Assembly (NCBI GenBank): GCA_036939755.1 | Contig: JALLAZ010000761.1 | Location: 1 to 12,223, forward strand | Length of the DNA stretch: 12,223 nucleotides | Origin: Stephanodiscus triporus | Taxonomy: Eukaryota > Bacillariophyta > Thalassiosirophyceae > Thalassiosirales > Thalassiosiraceae | Direction: 5' to 3' | In this document: positions 1 to 8,486 of the stretch, piece after piece | How the letters are laid out: every line of letters begins with the position of its first letter | Numbering within the stretch: position 1 is the first letter of the stretch | Made by a program: the position numbers and the translations under genes | The notes under the pieces: model-generated | What the model was told of the DNA's origin: nothing | Seen by the model: the letters and a program-made list of their open reading frames with translations, nothing else | Database searches by the model: none

Positions 1-358
1 CAAAAGCTAGAGCAAAGCTAGCAAAATTTGCACCTGTGTTATTGCACAGAGCACAGTCACAACGATGATTCTGACAAGTGATCGTCACTTGCATGTTTTT
101 GGAGTACGTGCGGAACCATCTGGACCCAGGGTGCACCCAAAATTGGCCATGAGTTTCCTCTTTTTCTTTATTTACTAGTTGCAAAAGCTAGAGCAAAGCT
201 AGCAAAATTTGCACCTGTGATATATTGCACAGGGCACACTCACAACGATGGTTCTGGCACGCGATTGTCACTTGCATGTGTTTGGAGGACGCGCAGAACC
301 ATCTGGACCCAGGGTGCACCTACAATTGGCTGTGATATTCCTCTTTTTCCATTTTTTA
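1..358. repeat. diverged ~181-bp tandem repeat, two copies
   Basis: The first 38 bases recur exactly from position 182. The two copies then stay alignable, with scattered substitutions and small indels, to about position 358; the shared landmarks are a TTGCACAG block, ACAACGATG, CATCTGGACCCAGGGTGCACC and a T/C-rich end. Copy 1 may be cut by the window edge, so the array could continue to the left. No convincing coding frame runs through both copies. The family is not recognised; it could be a satellite or part of a non-coding transposon end. Confidence 0.85.
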
Positions 359-1169
359 TGATGCGCTTTGGAGATGGAATAAATGTGTGGCACCCACATG
401 AGCCGGGATGTCATGGTACATCACCAATGCAAGGAATAAGGTGCGCATTTTTGCAATAAATAATTTACGACAATTTTGCGAAAACTCCATGTATATTATC
501 TTATTTTATGTGCTCTATTTTTGCAACCATCCCCTCATCTGCATCAATGACGAGTTGCAGAGGAGGTCGGGGGGTGATTTAAGGATATATTGTCGTGTCA
601 CGAGCGAGACAACCATCCTTTCCGTGCCCGACACTGCGATCCCGCTTTGCGTCGGCGGCCTCCTTTCGATAGTGACAAACCCTGCCTCCAACATGGAGGA
701 GAGCGTCGCGGTGGAGCGATTCATTGAGGGATTGGGCATGTTGACCACACGCGACAAGGGGGGGTGGATGCGGATGGCATACCCAACAATTTGAATGATG
801 GCAAGGGGGCGGGGGGGTGAGGACGATGGTGACGCGCGCGTTAGAGTGGGTTGTTTACGAGGGCATGGAGGGCCAAACTTGGAGGGCATTTGTGTACAGA
901 CCGCTCGGAAGGCCACTATCTCCAGTCTTGGTGATGGCCACGAGGATCAAATGACAAAAAATCGTGTTGCGCCAAAGTTTACAGAGAACAGTGCGATAAT
1001 GTCTATTTGGAATATGCTACTTAGGCATTCTGAACAAAACAAAAAAGTCAGTACTAGTAGTGACACAAATTTAAACCAATGTCCTTTGAAATCAACTACC
1101 ACTTTAAGTCACCAACGAGAGATGATAATAGGTTCCCCAATGAAATCCGCGATCTGAATCTCACGGCCA
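359..1169. other. no confident gene; weak TGA-interrupted frame
   Basis: No recognisable gene was found here. One plus-strand frame is open from an ATG at 408 to a stop ending at 1157 (about 250 codons), broken only by TGA at 792-794, and that stop is followed directly by ATG ATG. An overlapping minus-strand frame (515-916) is also open, so the openness may partly reflect base composition. No domain, signal peptide or membrane segment supports either frame. It may be a decayed gene, but chance is an equally good reading. Confidence 0.3.
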
Positions 1170-1781
1170 TCAAGCGGCCATAAATGCACAAATTCTTGTC
1201 GCCTTTGTCGACCTTGATGACCTCAATGCGCTGAACGTTGCCAATATTTTGGCGAGGTCAACCTGCATATTAGCTATGACATCCATCGCTACCATCTTCA
1301 GTCGTTGCTGCCTTGACACGACGGCCCTGGCGTGATCGTGGCATTCTTGCATCAACTTGGACGCCGACTTGCAAAGGATTAGATGCTCTATGCCACGAAT
1401 CTCCTCTGACAATATAACATCATTCTTGAGTAAGTGCTTGAATGATTCTTTAGTGGACGCGTTTGGTGGAGTCGAGGAGAGCACAATTTTCTTGATCCTT
1501 ACAGCCTCCATCATAGACAGGCGAATGTACAGAAACTCGATAGCTGTCACATCCTCGAGGGAGAAAACGGCATTGCTTGGGGAAAGAAAGACCAGTTTGA
1601 ACTGCGATTTCGCGTCAATGCCCCCTGTACGCAAAGTGTTCTCAAGATATCGTTCATAATTGTTTTCTAGATGTTCGAACGCGAATATTGCGCGAGTCAT
1701 ATGGGAAACTCTGCATGATTCCCTAAGTAGGGCAAGGTCAATAAGGACGAGAATAAAGTCACACCTCCAAATTTTCCACAT
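1170..1781 (-). CDS. hypothetical protein, possibly diatom-specific; start uncertain
   Basis: This minus-strand frame stays open from the TGA at 1170-1172 back to an ATG at 2012. The full 280-codon reading would overlap the NSA2 coding end at 1940 by 73 bp, so the real start must lie inside. The ATG at 1781 (used here), the ATG at 1700, or an exon edge near the CTACTTAG acceptor-like site around 1725 are candidates. The predicted protein is soluble, basic and helix-prone. It contains a SEEIRGIEHL segment followed about 25 residues later by RQQRL. This recalls, from memory only, a 'RGLE'-type motif in many uncharacterised diatom proteins. No enzymatic motif is visible. It lies just downstream of NSA2 on the same strand. 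It could be a real lineage-specific gene, a terminal exon or a remnant. Confidence 0.4.
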   Translation of the reverse strand: MWKIWRCDFILVLIDLALLRESCRVSHMTRAIFAFEHLENNYERYLENTLRTGGIDAKSQFKLVFLSPSNAVFSLEDVTAIEFLYIRLSMMEAVRIKKIVLSSTPPNASTKESFKHLLKNDVILSEEIRGIEHLILCKSASKLMQECHDHARAVVSRQQRLKMVAMDVIANMQVDLAKILATFSALRSSRSTKATRICAFMAA

Positions 1782-1939
1782 GTTTAAGGTGAAAGACTTC
1801 AAGCAATAACAGTCGATTGCGTTTATGCCGGTGATGAATAAATACACAATCAATTTTTGTTCGAGATAAGTACCGTAGGCATTGCTGGCTACGAGAGTAT
1901 CATAATATACACATCCAACATTGTTCTTCCTCTTCGTTT

Positions 1940-2722
1940 CTATACCAACAGCACCGCATTCACACAGCCATCCAACTCCGGATTGTTTGTGACCTGCGCC
2001 ATCTTCCCCCACGCCACCTTCCCGCTCGTCGTCACCAGTCCCAGGTCGCTAACGTTCACCTCGATTATGGTGCCCTTCGTCAACACACCCAAATTCGTGT
2101 ACAGCGTGCTGCTGGGATTCTTCTTCACGCCGAGTATGTCCAATTGGAACGACGTTTTCAATTCCGGATGCGTGACGTTTGCGCGCTTCATCCGCAGCCC
2201 CGTGGGCCGTATGAATCGCTCGTACTTGGGCGCCTTCCTCGTGAAGTTGTCCCCCACGAAGGTGCACTTGGTAACGACGCGCTTCCACGCCTTGTTCTTC
2301 TTCGAGCCGGTCCTCATGACCTTGAACATTTCGTCGTCCGCCACCGGCTTGACCTTGGGTATCGGCACCTCCCACTTCCCCGCCTTCTCCTTCCTCTTCT
2401 GCTTGACGGTGTTGCTCAATACCTTGGCGCGGCTGACCCCCTCACGATCGAGCAGGTACGCCGGCACGGCCCCGTCCGCCACGGCCTCGTCGTTCGCGTG
2501 CTTGTTGCTGCGCTCGTTGTGCATGGCAATTGTCTTACGCATGGTGGCCTTCTCCTTGAACCGCTTCTGGTTGTAAAGCTTGGCCCGGAGTCCGTGCACC
2601 TTCTGGGCAAATTCAGACCGTTTGTGCGAGAGACGGGCCTCGCGTTTGCGCTCGCGTTCCTCGGCATCGAATCGACGGCCGTGGAGCTTGCGGTGGCGCT
2701 CCATGTGCTCGTGCTGCGGCAT
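1940..2722 (-). CDS. NSA2: ribosome biogenesis protein NSA2 (60S assembly factor, TINP1 homologue)
   Basis: This is a complete, intronless 260-aa protein, the same length as animal NSA2, and it belongs to the eS8/NSA2 family. NSA2 is a nucle(ol)ar factor of pre-60S particles needed for 27S pre-rRNA processing. The N-terminus [17 protein letters not shown] matches the family start and is followed by a highly basic helical region (about residues 20-75). Hallmark segments follow in order: [108 protein letters not shown] and a C-terminal [10 protein letters not shown]. Both ends match the family, so start and stop are secure. It is transcribed away from the hydrolase gene across a 393-bp shared upstream region. 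The overlapping frames on the other strand are shadows. Confidence 0.98.
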   Translation of the reverse strand: MPQHEHMERHRKLHGRRFDAEERERKREARLSHKRSEFAQKVHGLRAKLYNQKRFKEKATMRKTIAMHNERSNKHANDEAVADGAVPAYLLDREGVSRAKVLSNTVKQKRKEKAGKWEVPIPKVKPVADDEMFKVMRTGSKKNKAWKRVVTKCTFVGDNFTRKAPKYERFIRPTGLRMKRANVTHPELKTSFQLDILGVKKNPSSTLYTNLGVLTKGTIIEVNVSDLGLVTTSGKVAWGKMAQVTNNPELDGCVNAVLLV

Positions 2723-3115
2723 GGTTGATTCTTTCTTCGTTTGTTGGCGTTTCTCTACTGGTATGGTGGAACGCAGTGAAATAAAATGTAGAGAGTAGTA
2801 CCATAGTACGATACAGTTGGCTGGCAGCAGGGTTAGGCGTCTGGCGGTCGAGAGTGAAAACTCAAAACATGTTCACGTGACCATGAGATCCATGTTCATC
2901 TCACGTGAAATACCTCTAGAAGTCACGGATGTCGAGAATTCCGTTGAGACCTCTCCCCCGCGGACTCCCCAGAGTCCAAAATGACTTTCTCCCCAACCGC
3001 GAAGATACCATTCGTACCTTAATCTTATCCAAAACATCAAACAACCCCGCAACCCCGACCGACGACGCGGTTCATGGCAGAAGGGTGCTGAATCGAATCC
3101 GACATCGAATCCATC
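2723..3115. promoter_or_regulatory. shared intergenic region between divergent NSA2 and hydrolase genes
   Basis: This 393-bp spacer separates the start codons of two divergent genes, so it should hold both promoters and 5' UTRs. It contains two exact TCACGTGA palindromes (2873-2880 and 2901-2908), each preceded by CATGTTCA. CACGTG is the core of E-box/G-box sites bound by bHLH or bZIP factors in eukaryotes. No clear TATA box is visible. Regulatory function is inferred from placement and motif only. Confidence 0.55.
2866..2908. promoter_or_regulatory. paired TCACGTGA (E-box/G-box) palindromes
   Basis: Two identical 8-bp palindromes start 28 bp apart (2873 and 2901). The upstream word CATGTTCA also occurs twice, which suggests a small duplicated module. 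Several factor families could bind CACGTG cores, so the factor cannot be named from the sequence. Confidence 0.5.
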
Positions 3116-3666
3116 ATGGGCAACGACCAATCGACCGTCATCGAGGAGGAGCGCAGGATGCTCGAGTCGCTCTACGAGATCTCCGAGGGACGACTCGACA
3201 CGCCCGATCGGGAGCACGTCAACTCGAAGGTAAACTCCGGCACTTCGGCGCCCAACTGCCAGCCGTCGCACACCCTGCGCGAGATCGAGGAGGAGCGCAT
3301 GCGCCTCGAGCGGGAGGAGGAGGCGGTGAGGAGGGCGCAGGACGAGGTCGTCGAGGGGGAGCGACTCGCGGGACTGCTGGACATCGACGACTCGCGGCAC
3401 AGGGAGTGGGTCGCGTCGCAGCTGCGCGAGCGCGAGCAGTCGCTGTCGAGGCAGGGGGGCGGCGGCAGTGCCAGGATCGAGAGGAATGACTCGCTTGCCT
3501 CGACTGGATCGACGAGGTCGCAGTCTTCCCAGCCGGAGAAGGGGTCCATCGGGTCGTTCGTGCAGATGGCCAAGACGGGGTATCAGGAGCTGGTCAATGC
3601 AATCATTCGGTGAGGACATACCTTAGGCACATTGCCATAGTTGGTCGAATGCGATTTTCGCTATGC

Positions 3667-3700
<34 letters not shown>

Positions 3701-5264
3701 CTGACACTGGTCCCTCCTCATTTTTTATCACGTCATCGCGTCATTATTCGGGCGAAACACGAACGCCCCCAGCCCGCCGCGCGCCAAATACAGCGAGGAA
3801 CACCTCGGCCCTCCCGCTTTCTCCTTCCTCGGGAAGCGATTCACCCGCACCGACTTCACCCTACAGACAAAGCGGGGATTGAACCTCCAGTGCTCTCACT
3901 GGGAACCGGTCGAACGCACCGTCGAACGCATCCCCGTGGTGATATACATGCACGGCAACGCCTCCGCGCGCGTCGAGGTGCTGCCGCAGCTCACAGTGCT
4001 GCTTTCCCTGGGCGTGGCGGTCTTCGCGTTCGACTTCGCGGGCAGCGGCAAGAGCGACGGGGAGCACGTCACGCTGGGGTACTTCGAGAGGGAGGACCTG
4101 CTCTGCGTCGTGGCGCACCTGAGGGCGACGGACGTGGTGTCGACAATTGCTTTATGGGGACGATCTATGGGCGCAGGTGGGTTCTATGTTGCGATCGTAT
4201 AATTGTTTTTCGTGTTTATTGCTTGTTTTTTTGGGGGGGTCCGTCGACATAAGCATTGTCATTAAACTGATTTTTGGACGGCATCTTTTCGCGTGTGTCG
4301 TTCTCTTCTCTCTAAAGTCACCGCCTTAATGCACGGGGATCGCGATCCCAGCATAGCCGGCATGGTCCTTGACTCCCCTTTCTCAGACCTGACCCGTCTC
4401 TGCGAGGAAATGGTGGACAAGGCCCGGGACCAGGGCATCAACGTCCCCGGCTTCGTCTCTTCCGTGGCGATACGGGCCCTCCGAGGAAGCGTCCGACGTC
4501 AGGCCGACTTCGACATCAGGGACGTGAGTCCCATCGCACACGTTCCCCACTGCTTCATCCCGGCTCTGTTCGTCGCCGCCGAGAATGACGACTTCATAAC
4601 CAAAGCGCATTCGCAGTCATTGTACGACGCATACGCGGGGGACGCCAACATGATAGTGGTCGACGGGGATCACAACTCCAGCAGGCCGAGGTTCATGTTC
4701 GATTCGGTGTCGATATTCCTGCAGGCGTGCCTGCAGATACCGCCCGAGTGGCAATTCCAACTACATCCCTCGATGAACATCATGATTGCTCCTTGGCGAT
4801 ATCCCGGCGTGCAGAGCAGCGATCCCTCGGGCAGCATATTGCTGTCGGCGATGTCACAGCAACAGCAGCAGCAAAGTCGAATGCAAAAACTCAATGCGAC
4901 GTCTCCGCCGGGGATGGAGTCGAGGCGGCAGCAGCAGCAGCAGCAAATGCATACGGTGACATCGCCAACAAGGCAGGCAACTGTAGAGGATGACAGCGAT
5001 TCCGATCAGGAAGATCAGAAAGGTGCCGAATTGGCGGCGGGGCTGGACTTTGCAGATGATGATTATGATGATGGTGACGAAGATCGGGCGGACATCGACA
5101 CGGAAAAGTTGGGAATGACGACTGAGAGACAGAGGGAAATCCAGGGGTCATTATTTCGCATGTTGGGTCACGATAATGGGGCATCGTCTTTTCAGCACGG
5201 AGGCGGTCAAGCGGGGATAGGTGATAATGGAGCCAAAGACGGTATGGCGGTAGATAGAGCATAA
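3116..5264 (+). CDS. alpha/beta serine hydrolase, three exons, predicted N-myristoylated, 614 aa
   Basis: Exons are 3116-3609, 3773-4176 and 4318-5264. The joins restore family-conserved text: IIR/PPRAKY at junction 1 and WGRSMGA/VTALMHGDRDPSIAG at junction 2. The total is 1845 nt with no internal stop. The N-terminus MGNDQST fits an N-myristoylation signal (Gly2, Ser6), suggesting membrane anchoring. Residues ~52-85 are a charged, coiled-coil-like helix, followed by a Ser-rich linker. The hydrolase domain spans about residues 165-440. It carries the oxyanion element HGNA (225-228), the nucleophile elbow GRSMG (Ser296), a probable acid Asp390 in NDDF and His418 in GDHNS, so the triad looks intact. 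The family resembles uncharacterised plant and protist bem46/S33-like hydrolases; the substrate is unknown. The C-terminal ~170 residues hold two Gln6 runs (about 480-485 and 503-508), an acidic stretch near 545-560 and a helix TERQREIQGSLFRML. Confidence 0.9.
3610..3772 (+). other. intron 1 of the hydrolase gene
   Basis: This 163-bp intron runs from GTGAGG to a C-rich CCCCCAG. The Arg codon is split CG|C, and splicing gives the family-conserved IIRPPRA. Unspliced reading hits TGA three bases into the intron. It contains a 30-base cytosine run. Confidence 0.88.
3668..3697 (+). repeat. poly-C homopolymer, 30 bases, inside intron 1
   Basis: Thirty consecutive cytosines follow CTATGCA and precede TCCCTGACAC. 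The run sits about 75 bp upstream of the acceptor, so it may serve as part of an extended pyrimidine tract. Such runs can form i-motif and G-quadruplex structures, and their exact length is prone to sequencing or assembly error. Confidence 0.95.
4177..4317 (+). other. intron 2 of the hydrolase gene
   Basis: This 141-bp intron begins GTGGGT directly after GCAG and ends in a T/C-rich stretch TTCTCTTCTCTCTAAAG. Splicing makes a Val codon (G|TC) and joins the nucleophile elbow to VTALMHGDRDPS as expected for the family. Reading through meets TAA at 4200-4202. Confidence 0.88.
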
Positions 5265-5616
5265 TCTGATGAAAGGGGCAAACGTGTGTTGTAACGCTAC
5301 CTCTGTACAGACAAGCCAAAGATTAGGCATTATTGTCTAATACACGCATAAATCCCTATGTACCTAGTACAATTTTGAGAAGATAACAGGTATCTTCTGG
5401 GCATTTCCACGTCCCACTTTCAGATGCATTAAACATATCAGATCGCACTCGAGCGAATAAATAATACGTCAAATTTCCAAGACAGGTTGAGGGCTGAGTA
5501 AGGTTCAAGTATGTTGAATGTTTCTTTATTGTATGAGTATGAACAATAAGTAATGTGTGAGGTAGATGATGCATACACACAACACTTGACCATGCAATTA
5601 TTTTACTCACCCTGCT
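5265..5616. other. intergenic, nothing recognised
   Basis: This AT-rich stretch downstream of the hydrolase stop has only short frames without protein-like composition. It presumably includes the 3' UTR of the hydrolase gene. No RNA gene or repeat was seen. Confidence 0.6.
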
Positions 5617-6258
5617 CTACTTGGCCCAGAAATATCCCGTCCAGTTCTTCCCTGTTCCCTTCTGGTTTCTTCTAGACCCAAAGTTTTGTTCCAATATAGA
5701 AAGCCCACCACCAGGATACCAACCCTCCTTGTCCTTGTACATCCTCGACCCATCACTAGCAATCTTGACTGTCTCAAAATTATGTTTGTGTTGTTCATTT
5801 CAAGTGTCTTGCTGAAGATCAATCCATGACCGAAGCTCCTACCACACTTGGAACTCTATATGGTAGACTTTGAGCCGACACTCCTATCTATGACCTCTAT
5901 GGATGTGGATGTGGCTACTCCTGAGGAGTTTTGAAGTTCAAGAAATGACTAGTTGTGATGGCGGTTACACGTAACATATTTCGAAAGGATTTTGAGTATC
6001 TAAGATGTCTTTTGGCAAAAAGAATAATGAATATGATCATCAACCTCACTGTCCTAATGACAAAGGCAGTCTCTAGTCCATTTCCAGTAATCCAACGCTT
6101 GCAACTTCATGGCTTCATCCCTCCATACTAACAATACCTAATGGTTTAATCACACTTGCTGGACCCTTGTTCCTGTCACCTGTAGCACTGCTTGAATTGT
6201 GTATCATAGAAACTCTGATTCCATATTTTGTCAGTTTGCAGGAATCATTTGATGTGTG
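5617..6258 (-). pseudogene. possible decayed gene in three frame-shifted blocks
   Basis: On the minus strand, three blocks read like protein but in different frames. Block A (6258-6118, 47 codons) includes KYGIRVSMIHNSSS and SVIKPLGIVSME. A one-base shift leads into block B, which starts DEAMKLQALDYWKWTRDCL and continues for about 170 codons. Block B is interrupted by four in-frame stops, all TAG (6054-6056, 6000-6002, 5949-5951, 5856-5858). Block C (5799-5617, 60 codons to TAG) has KDKEGWYPGGGLSILE and ends KNWTGYFWAK. An AG acceptor-like site precedes block C (TTTTGAGACAG), so block C could also be a true terminal exon. No family is recognised. Chance openness in AT-rich DNA cannot be excluded for blocks A and B; block C looks the most protein-like. 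Confidence 0.35.
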
Positions 6259-6539
6259 TTATCGAAGAGGCTCTGAGATTAAATACCATAGGCGAATAGA
6301 AAAAAGTTCTCTTCCTCCAGTGAGGATGAGATCATTCTGGAAAACCCACACTGCTCCTCTCCGTCTGGCCGGCTGGCCCCCGCCATTTCTAGAACACAGA
6401 GCCACCCAGCTAGCAACACACCCATCGCACACACAATCCATCACCCCATCTGCACGTGCTCTCACCACAGAACAATAATTCGACTCCATCCAGAAGAAGA
6501 AGTTCCCTCGCTCGCCCGACCTAGATTCATATCATAACA
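6259..6539 (+). promoter_or_regulatory. upstream region of the S1-domain gene
   Basis: These 281 bp directly precede the S1-protein start codon. They are C/A-rich near the gene (repeated CACA and CCATC words) and end in the favourable context AACAATGAGG. No defined TATA box or operator is identifiable. Short frames on both strands look like composition artefacts. Confidence 0.35.
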
Positions 6540-6652
6540 ATGAGGCGCCATCTCATCGCAGCGGCCTTCCTCTTGGGAGTCGGCAACCCCGATGCCGCGA
6601 TGGCATTTAGCGCCCCATCACCGCGATGTCGCGGTCGACATCGTCGCTGCAT

Positions 6653-6686
<34 letters not shown>

Positions 6687-8486
6687 TCGTCGGGGAGACT
6701 CTTCGCGAAGAACGGCGACTACAACGACGACGACGAGGATGGAGACGACGAAATGATCGACGCCGCCAACGTCGACGACGACGACGACGACGACGACTCG
6801 CCGGAGCTGGCCCTCCTCCTGCCCGGCCAGCGCCTGCGCGTGCGCGTGGGCGACGTGTCCAACTCCCGCAAGGCATGGAAGAAGCGCCGGCGAAACGCGA
6901 GTCCGATACTGGTGCCGTGCAGCGTCCTCGGGATCGATAGGGAGCGCATGGTCCGGAGGAACGTCGTCGCGCTCCTCCACGCGGTCGGCGAGGAGATGAT
7001 CGACGAGACGACGACGACGACGTCCTTCCTGGGCGCCACGGCGGGAAAGATCGGGAGGGCGTACCGACGTCGGCTCCAGGGAGACCTCCGTCGTCACGCC
7101 GCGGACATGGGTCACGACTCGACGGAGTCGCTGCTACTGCACCTCTTCGGGGACGGGGACGACGGCGTGATCACGTTCGTCGAGCCGAGGCACGGCAACC
7201 TCGTCCTGCGCTCGTCGTCGTCGTCGTCGTCGTATCCGGGCGCGAGGCGACGTGCTCGTGCCCTTTCGTCCTCGGCGGGGATGGTACGATTCAGACGTCC
7301 GGGAAGCGGCGGCGGTGACGAAGACGACGACGGTGGGAGGAGGAACGACGTGATGACGCACACCGGCGATGCGTCAGTTCGCGTCCCGTCGAGCGTCGGT
7401 CCTGGTAAGATGCCGCGATTCGCCGACGTGCCGCTGGGCGCTGCGCTGCGCGTCGAGGCTTCGGCCCAAATGCGATACAAGACGGGGGACGAGTTCGACG
7501 CGTACGTGTACGGGTACGACGCCGGCGGCGACCACGGATGTCCTCTGTTGGTACTTACCCCCGAGGACGAATCGCGCAAGGTCTTTCGCGGCGGCCGGGG
7601 CGTCGGGGCGGCGGCGGCGGCGGCGGCCGCCCATGACGGGACGTTCGGCAGGGATCGGGACGACGCCGGAGAGGGGGAAGGACGATCCGGCGTCGGACAA
7701 CCGCTGCGCGAATTGAGCGAATTGAGGGTCGGCGACGGTCCGTACGATGCGACCGTCGTGGCGATGTCGGCGCGCTCAGGCGCGGCGTTCGTCGACGTCG
7801 GCGTGGGGAGGAGGCGCGGCAAGAAGTACGGAGGCGTGGGAGGCGGCGGCATGGTGAGAGTTTTGGGAATGTTGAGATTCGAGGATATCGCAGTCGCAGC
7901 TGGCGGCGGTGATGATGTCGACGAAGACGACGACGATGATATGGAGGATGACGCCGTATCCACCGACGACGATTTCGAGAATGACGATTCCTTCGACGTC
8001 ATCGAGGCGGGGGACGAAATTCAAGTTTACATCAAGGCGGTATCCAAGCAGTCGGGACGGTTCATGGTGACCCTCGACCGGTCCGTCGGGGACGGGAAGG
8101 CGAGGGACCGCAAGCGCGAGAGGCGGGCCCAGAAACGGAAGGGGCGGCTATTGTCGAAACGGGTGGTCGGTCGGGACGACCGGGATGACGACGGGGACGA
8201 TCGTGACGACGTACGATCGTTGGTCGGGAATGTGTACGACGGCGTGGTTAAGGCCAAGTCCAAGACTGGGAATTGGTACTACGTCCGACCCACGTTTGTG
8301 TGCGGGGTAGGAGGAGAGGGCGTAGAGAGGGCGGCATCCTTGCCCGTAGGTATTGCCAACTTTTCCACGCAAGAAGAAGGGGGCGAGATCCATCATGTTT
8401 CGTACTCCGTTGGGGATCACGTACGCGTTAGATTGGAGGGTATCGACGAGAGGAGGGGACAGTTGGCCCTGACATTGTTGGAGTGA
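6540..8486 (+). CDS. plastid-targeted S1-type RNA-binding domain protein, 648 aa
   Basis: This single-exon protein opens with a signal-peptide-like segment (basic MRRH, hydrophobic LIAAAFLLGVG) and a cleavage context AMA|FSAPSPR at residues 20-28. It then has a Ser/Arg-rich transit-like stretch, the layout used for complex (secondary) plastids with Phe at +1. Several beta-rich regions look like S1/OB folds. A possible N-terminal one lies around 94-130 (GQRLRVRVGDV). A split one runs at about 393-515 (VGDGPYDATVVAMS, AFVDVGV, GDEIQVYIKAVSKQSGRFMV) and is interrupted by an acidic insert at 458-485. A C-terminal one lies at about 560-648 (GNVYDGVVKAKSKTGNWYYV, GDHVRVRLEGIDERRGQLAL). A basic KRERRAQKRKGR patch sits at 524-535. 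S1 domains bind RNA and occur in plastid ribosomal or transcription-associated factors, so a role in plastid RNA metabolism is inferred. The exact orthologue is not recognised. Confidence 0.85.
6657..6692 (+). repeat. TCG trinucleotide repeat encoding poly-Ser
   Basis: A nearly pure TCG run (one TCA) encodes twelve consecutive Ser residues (40-51) just after the predicted signal peptide. A second TCG run at 7212-7232 encodes seven Ser (225-231). These are in-frame microsatellites within the S1-protein gene. Confidence 0.9.
6774..6797 (+). repeat. GAC repeat encoding poly-Asp
   Basis: Eight consecutive GAC codons encode Asp 79-86 of the S1 protein. Further GAC/GAT-rich stretches occur around 7914-7990 in the insert that splits the middle S1-like domain. 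Confidence 0.9.
7608..7631 (+). repeat. GCG repeat encoding poly-Ala
   Basis: A run of GCG codons, ending GCC GCC, encodes eight consecutive Ala (residues 357-364) in a linker of the S1 protein. It is another in-frame triplet repeat in the same gene. Confidence 0.85.

Noticed and set aside
1857..2728. Plus-strand frames of 239 and 194 codons
   Set aside because: They are antisense to the highly conserved NSA2 coding sequence and have no features of their own.
3230..3262. Possible 33-nt mini-intron (GTAAAC...GCCAG) in hydrolase exon 1
   Set aside because: Far too short for the splicing seen in this gene, and it is in frame without a stop; kept as coding.
2873..3619. 248-codon minus-strand open frame antisense to hydrolase exon 1
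   Set aside because: It is Leu/Arg-rich with no domain, mirrors the codon bias of the GC-rich exon on the other strand, and runs into the shared promoter.
3610..4252. Plus-strand frames with poly-Pro from the C tract (3610-3882 and 3641-4252)
   Set aside because: They start inside intron 1 and read the homopolymer; the spliced hydrolase frame explains the conserved sequence.
6167..6489. Short frames on both strands upstream of the S1 gene
   Set aside because: Low-complexity composition, no homology-like motifs, and they sit in the promoter region.
7112..8002. 296-codon minus-strand frame
   Set aside because: It is a Ser/Pro-rich antisense shadow of the S1-domain gene, created by GAC/TCG-type repeats that are open in several frames.
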